From contig JAFAYA010000084.1 in NCBI GenBank assembly GCA_019240635.1, forward strand, positions 1-48,807: 48,807 nt of DNA, read 5' to 3'. Positions 45,236-48,807 of the stretch are shown here, one piece after another. Numbering within the stretch: position 1 is the first letter of the stretch; every line of letters begins with the position of its first letter. Made by a program: the position numbers and the translations under genes. The notes under the pieces were generated by a model. That model was given only the letters and a program-made list of their open reading frames with translations, searched no databases and was not told the origin of the DNA. The DNA comes from Acidisphaera sp. GTDB lineage: Bacteria; Pseudomonadota; Alphaproteobacteria; Acetobacterales; Acetobacteraceae.

Positions 45236-45708
45236 CAGCCCCCCTGCGCCGCGTCGGCGAGTGCGGCCCGCACCAGCGCTCCGGCGCGCGCCATGTCGAG
45301 CACCGCGCCATGCCTGGCCTTCAGCGCCGCCATGACCTTGCCCATGTCGCGCACCCCGCCGGCGCCGGTCGCGGCGATCGCCTCGGCGACCGCAGCGTGC
45401 ATCGCCGGCTCGTCCATCGCGCGCGGCAAGAAGCTCTCGATGACCGCGATCTCGGCCTCCTCCTTGGCGACCAGGTCGGGGCGTTTGCCCTGGCGGTAGA
45501 GATCCACCGACTCGCGGCGGGACTTCACCATGCCGCGCAGCATGGCCAGGACCTCCGCCTCCGGCACACCGTCCACGCCCTTCGGCCGGGCGGCGATGTC
45601 CACGTCCTTCAGCCGCGCGATGATCATGCGCAGTGTCGAGGTGCGCGGGGCGTCCCCGGCCTTCATCGAGGCGTGCATCTGCTCAGTGAACGACTCGCGC
45701 AGGCCCAT
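45235..45708 (-). CDS. yqeY: GatB/YqeY domain protein
   Basis: This is a 157-residue YqeY-type protein: LRESFTEQMHASMKAGDAPR, STLRMIIARLKDVDI, VLAMLRGMVKSRRESVDLYR, AVIESFLPRAM and GGVRDMGKVMAALKARHGAV. The fold resembles the tail of the GatB amidotransferase subunit and may bind tRNA; its physiological role is not settled. It begins the operon with dnaG and rpoD. The ATG at 45708 lies about 24 nt after the predicted transcription start. Confidence 0.9.
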   Translation of the reverse strand: MGLRESFTEQMHASMKAGDAPRTSTLRMIIARLKDVDIAARPKGVDGVPEAEVLAMLRGMVKSRRESVDLYRQGKRPDLVAKEEAEIAVIESFLPRAMDEPAMHAAVAEAIAATGAGGVRDMGKVMAALKARHGAVLDMARAGALVRAALADAAQGG

Positions 45709-45738
45709 CCGCCCGACCCCCGTCGAAAATGTCCCTCT

Positions 45739-45774
45739 ACTATAGGGGAGCGCGCATGAGGGAGACAATTTCCG
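45739..45774 (-). promoter_or_regulatory. Promoter of yqeY-dnaG-rpoD with overlapping operator-like site O2
   Basis: On the minus strand TTGTCT (45768-45763) and TATAGT (45744-45739) are separated by 18 bp, a good sigma-70 layout placing the start about 24 nt before yqeY. The -35 lies inside GGGAGACAATTTCCG (45760-45774, plus strand), which matches the inverted core of the carA palindrome at 13 of 15 positions. A regulator bound here would block the -35. This is a prediction from the sequence alone. Confidence 0.55.
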
Positions 45775-45791
45775 GCCTGAGCGAGAAGCCC

Positions 45792-45820
45792 TTGAGATGG
45801 GAAATTGTTTCCCATAGGAT
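45792..45820 (+). promoter_or_regulatory. carA promoter with perfect palindrome O1 in the spacer
   Basis: TTGAGA (45792-45797) and TAGGAT (45815-45820) are 17 bp apart. The spacer is filled by the perfect inverted repeat ATGGGAAATTGTTTCCCAT (45797-45815; 8-bp arms, 3-nt centre). The expected start, about 7 nt after the -10, is the A of the carA ATG at 45827, so the transcript may be leaderless; only GGCGGG separates the -10 from the ATG. The palindrome placement is that of a classical repressor site. Confidence 0.6.
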
Positions 45821-45826
45821 GGCGGG

Positions 45827-47185
45827 ATGACCGTGGACGAGATTATCGACCGCCTGGGCGGCGCTGAGGCGGCGGCACGGGCGCTGGGCGTCGGCACCGA
45901 GGCGGTTCGAAAATGGCGCCATTCCCGTACCTTCCCCGCCCGGCACTGGCCGGCGCTGCTGGCCGCCACCGGCCTGACGCTCGCCGAGCTTCCGGGCGCC
46001 CCGGGCGTCGAGGCCGCCGCTTCCGACCGGCCGCAAGGCGCCACCGCCGCACTGGTGCTGGCCGACGGGAGCGTGTTCTGGGGCCGCGGCCTCGGAGCCC
46101 CGACCGCCGAGGCGCCGGTCGCCGAGATCTGCTTCAACACCGGCATGACCGGCTATCAGGAGACGCTGACGGATCCCTCCTATGCCGGCCAGATCATCAC
46201 CTTCACCTTCCCCCATATCGGCAATGTCGGCGCCAACCCGCAGGACCTGGAGGCGCAGACCATCGCCGCGCGCGGCCTGGTGCTGAAGCAGGACGTGACG
46301 GAGGCCTCGAACTGGCGTGCGGCGCAGCGGCTCGACGCCTGGCTGCGCGCGCAGGGGGTGCCGGGGGTGGCCGGGGTCGACACGCGGGCGCTGACCTTGC
46401 GCATCCGCGACGGCGGCGCACCGAACGGCGTGCTGGCCTATCCCGCCGATGGCCGCTTCGATCTCGCGGCATTGCAGAATCAGGCGCGCGCCTGGCCGGG
46501 ACTCGAGGACATGGACCTCGCGAAGAGCGTCTCCTGCACACAGACCTATGAGTGGGATGAGATGGAATGGGCTTGGCCGGAGGGTTTTTCCCGGCAGCCG
46601 GCGCCAAAACACCACGTCGTCGCCGTCGACTACGGCGCCAAGCGCAACATCCTGCGCTGCCTCGCCTCCGCCGGCTGCCGGGTGACGGTGGTGCCGGCGA
46701 CCGCCAGCGCCGAGGACATTCTGCGTCATCGGCCGGACGGCGTGTTCCTCTCCAACGGCCCCGGCGATCCCGCGGCCACCGCCGAGTACGCCGTCCCGGC
46801 GATCCGCGGCGTTCTGCAATCCGGGGTGCCGCTGTTCGGCATCTGCCTCGGGCATCAGCTGCTGGCGCTGGCGCTGGGCGCGAAGACCTACAAGCTCGAC
46901 CGCGGGCATCGCGGCGCCAACCAGCCGGTCAAAGACCTGGCGACCGGCAGGGTCGAGATCACCAGCCAGAATCACGGTTTTGCGGTGGACGACGGGTCGC
47001 TGCCCGAGGGCGTGCGCATCACCCACACCAGCCTGTTCGACGGCAGCAACGAGGGGATCGCCTGCGACGACCGTCCGGCGTTCTCCGTCCAGTACCACCC
47101 GGAGGCAAGCCCGGGGCCGAGCGACAGCCACTATCTGTTCGAGAGATTCGTTGGCCTGCTCGATGTCCGGGCGCAGGCAGATTGA
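45827..47185 (+). CDS. carA: Carbamoyl-phosphate synthase small subunit CarA with N-terminal helix-turn-helix
   Basis: This 452-residue protein comprises CarA (usually about 375-390 residues) plus an extra N-terminal domain. Residues 1-57 (VDEIIDRLGGAEAAARALGV then GTEAVRKWRHSRTFPARHWP) form a Cro/YdaS-like helix-turn-helix. Residues 72-200 are the CPSase small-chain domain (FNTGMTGYQETLTDPSYAGQ, GVAGVDTRALT). Residues 263-445 are the class I glutaminase with FGICLGHQLLALALG (Cys340) and VQYHPEASPGP (His423, Glu425). It releases ammonia from glutamine for CarB, feeding pyrimidine and arginine synthesis. The ATG at 45827 is the only start that includes the helix-turn-helix, and it keeps perfect coding sense with the rest. 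I recall annotation pipelines naming this head the carph-isopro domain. Confidence 0.95.
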   Translation: MTVDEIIDRLGGAEAAARALGVGTEAVRKWRHSRTFPARHWPALLAATGLTLAELPGAPGVEAAASDRPQGATAALVLADGSVFWGRGLGAPTAEAPVAEICFNTGMTGYQETLTDPSYAGQIITFTFPHIGNVGANPQDLEAQTIAARGLVLKQDVTEASNWRAAQRLDAWLRAQGVPGVAGVDTRALTLRIRDGGAPNGVLAYPADGRFDLAALQNQARAWPGLEDMDLAKSVSCTQTYEWDEMEWAWPEGFSRQPAPKHHVVAVDYGAKRNILRCLASAGCRVTVVPATASAEDILRHRPDGVFLSNGPGDPAATAEYAVPAIRGVLQSGVPLFGICLGHQLLALALGAKTYKLDRGHRGANQPVKDLATGRVEITSQNHGFAVDDGSLPEGVRITHTSLFDGSNEGIACDDRPAFSVQYHPEASPGPSDSHYLFERFVGLLDVRAQAD

Positions 47186-47204
47186 CAGAAGTTATCCAGT
47201 TAGC

Positions 47205-47474
47205 TTGCATTTTCGGTATAACTCGCTCACGCTGCGGGAGAGGGATTATCTCCGCGCCATGGCCGAGCTCGGTGCGGGCCCGCATCGATCCGGCGACATC
47301 GCCGATGAGCTCGCCATGACGGTCCAGAGTGCCGGCCCGTTGCGCAGCGGGCTGATCGGGAAGGGCATGATCTACAGCCCCGCCCACGGCGATACGGCGT
47401 TCACCGTGCCGCTGTTCGACAAATTCCTGCGGCGCATCATGCCGGCCTGGCAATTGCGCCGCGCCAGGTCCTGA
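47205..47474 (+). pseudogene. Winged-helix C-terminal fragment of an AAA ATPase
   Basis: The frame reads LRERDYLRAMAELGAGPHRS, GDIADELAMTVQSAGPLRSG and LIGKGMIYSPAHGDTAFTVP, then LFDKFLRRIMP. This matches the very C-terminus (winged helix) of a family of bacterial ORC/Cdc6-like AAA ATPases whose tails read GPGPHRSGDIA and KGMIYSPAHGDTAFTVP. The ATPase part is missing: upstream is the end of carA. Candidate starts are TTG 47205 and ATG 47259, neither with a clear ribosome site. It separates carA from carB by 298 bp. It is probably a remnant, though a small DNA-binding protein is possible. Confidence 0.65.
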
Positions 47475-47483
47475 GCGTCCGGG

Positions 47484-48807
47484 ATGCCCAAGCGCACTGA
47501 CATTAAATCCATCCTGATCATCGGCGCCGGTCCGATCGTCATCGGGCAGGCATGCGAATTCGACTATTCCGGCGCCCAGGCCTGCAAGGCATTGCGCGCC
47601 GAAGGCTATCGGGTGGTGCTGGTGAACTCCAACCCCGCCACCATCATGACCGATCCCGGCCTGGCGGACGCGACGTACATCGAGCCGATCACGCCGGAAA
47701 TCGTCGAGAAGATCATCATCCGGGAAAAGCCGGACGCGCTGCTGCCGACCATGGGCGGGCAGACCGCGCTGAATACGGCGATGCGGCTGGCCGCCGCCGG
47801 CACTCTCGAGAAGCACGGGGTGGAGCTGATCGGCGCCAAGGCCGAGGTGATCGACCGGGCGGAAGACCGGCTGAAATTCCGCGAGGCGATGGCGGCGATC
47901 GGCATCGAGAGCCCCCATAGCGCCATCGCCCATTCGCTGGCCGAAGCGCGTGCCGCACTGGCCGAGGTCGGACTGCCGGCGGTGATCCGCCCGAGCTTCA
48001 CGCTCGGCGGCACCGGCGGCGGGATCGCCTACAACCGCGAAGAATTCGAGCAGATCGTCACCGGCGGACTCGCCGCCTCGCCCACCGAAGAAGTGCTGAT
48101 CGAGGAGAGCGTGCTCGGCTGGAAGGAGTACGAGATGGAGGTGGTCCGCGATCGCGCGGACAACTGCATCATCGTCTGCTCGATCGAGAACGTCGATCCG
48201 ATGGGCGTGCACACCGGCGATTCCGTCACCGTGGCCCCGGCGCTGACGCTCACCGACCGCGAATATCAGCGGATGCGTGACGCCTCCATCGCCTGCCTGC
48301 GGGCGATCGGCGTCGATACCGGCGGGTCGAACGTGCAGTTCGCCATCAATCCGGCCGACGGGCGGATGGTCATCATCGAGATGAACCCGCGCGTGTCGCG
48401 TTCTTCGGCCTTGGCGTCCAAGGCAACCGGGTTTCCGATTGCGAAGATCGCGGCAAAGCTGGCGGTCGGCTACACGCTCGACGAGCTGGCCAATGACATC
48501 ACGCGCGTGACCCCGGCGAGCTTCGAACCGACCATCGACTATGTCGTGGTGAAGATTCCGCGCTTCACGTTCGAAAAATTCCCGGGCACGCCGGCGCTGC
48601 TGACCACCAGCATGAAGTCGGTCGGCGAGGCGATGGCGATCGGCCGCAGTTTTGCCGAGGCGCTGCAAAAAGGCTTTCGCAGCACCGAAACCGGGCTTTT
48701 TGGCCTCGATCCCGTCGAAGCGCCCGGGGACGGCGGGCAGGACGCGTTCCGCGCGGCACTCTCCGCGCCGCGGCCGGACCGGCTGCTGGTCGCCGCGCAA
48801 GCGCTGC
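47484..48807 (+). CDS. carB: Carbamoyl-phosphate synthase large subunit CarB, N-terminal part
   Basis: From the ATG at 47484 the frame is open to the window edge (441 codons; full CarB is about 1080). It begins [20 protein letters not shown] then [18 protein letters not shown], followed by [31 protein letters not shown] (the ATP-grasp glycine loop), [20 protein letters not shown], and [20 protein letters not shown] followed by [11 protein letters not shown], the metal-binding end of the first ATP-grasp domain. It makes carbamoyl phosphate from bicarbonate, ATP and the ammonia delivered by CarA. Expression may depend on its own promoter, since about 300 bp separate it from carA. Confidence 0.97.
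   Translation, partial: MPKRTDIKSILIIGAGPIVIGQACEFDYSGAQACKALRAEGYRVVLVNSNPATIMTDPGLADATYIEPITPEIVEKIIIREKPDALLPTMGGQTALNTAMRLAAAGTLEKHGVELIGAKAEVIDRAEDRLKFREAMAAIGIESPHSAIAHSLAEARAALAEVGLPAVIRPSFTLGGTGGGIAYNREEFEQIVTGGLAASPTEEVLIEESVLGWKEYEMEVVRDRADNCIIVCSIENVDPMGVHTGDSVTVAPALTLTDREYQRMRDASIACLRAIGVDTGGSNVQFAINPADGRMVIIEMNPRVSRSSALASKATGFPIAKIAAKLAVGYTLDELANDITRVTPASFEPTIDYVVVKIPRFTFEKFPGTPALLTTSMKSVGEAMAIGRSFAEALQKGFRSTETGLFGLDPVEAPGDGGQDAFRAALSAPRPDRLLVAAQAL

Overview
The window is a chromosomal segment of a high-GC (roughly 70 percent by eye) Gram-negative bacterium. The protein types (RpoD, CarAB, DnaG, a single general secretion cluster, DUF484-XerC) and the hairpin-pair intergenic repeats suggest an alphaproteobacterium of the Rhodospirillales, probably Acetobacteraceae. 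This placement is inferred from family knowledge; no 16S gene is present.

Layout. (1) 1-10411: a type II secretion (T2SS) cluster, gspD(end)-K-[G inverted]-lytic transglycosylase-E-F-H-I-J-O-L-M-C/N. It is tightly packed on the plus strand except for the major pseudopilin gspG, which faces the other way. (2) 10434-15794, minus strand: an operon reading SDR-SDR-permease-permease-ATPase-binding protein, i.e. a PotABCD-like importer with two dehydrogenases. (3) 16040-18673: a BNR-repeat protein paired with a MoaD/ThiS-like sulfur carrier, a truncated YciI gene overlapping an EVE-domain gene, and a decayed IS5-type transposase. (4) 18822-27060, minus strand: a surface-glycan cluster. Its distal part (about 18.8-20.7 kb) is clearly AT-richer than the rest and lies next to the IS remnant, so it looks acquired. 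Its largest gene encodes a 1416-residue protein with four beta-sandwich-like repeats, a GT2 module and a GT9 module. (5) 27418-30195: two tandem paralogous lipoproteins and a broken gene (in-frame TAG plus frameshift). (6) 30273-41351: housekeeping and transport genes: LysE exporter, priA, DUF484-xerC, a 2,2-dialkylglycine decarboxylase-like enzyme, MFS and AI-2E-type membrane proteins, a CDP-alcohol phosphatidyltransferase, purM and a GNAT acetyltransferase. An inverted pair of two-hairpin repeats flanks the MFS gene. (7) 41372-45708: the macromolecular-synthesis operon yqeY-dnaG-rpoD (minus strand). (8) 45827-48807: carA and the start of carB, separated by a winged-helix fragment of an AAA ATPase.

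The most interesting place is the 118-bp divergent region between yqeY and carA. CarA carries an extra N-terminal helix-turn-helix of about 55 residues. A perfect palindrome (ATGGGAAATTGTTTCCCAT) fills the spacer of a good sigma-70 promoter whose predicted start coincides with the carA ATG. A second near-copy of the palindrome core overlaps the -35 of the divergent yqeY-dnaG-rpoD promoter. This suggests that CarA, or its N-terminal domain, is a DNA-binding enzyme that controls its own synthesis and perhaps the primase/sigma operon. The regulatory model is inference.

No tRNA, rRNA, CRISPR array or complete insertion sequence was seen.
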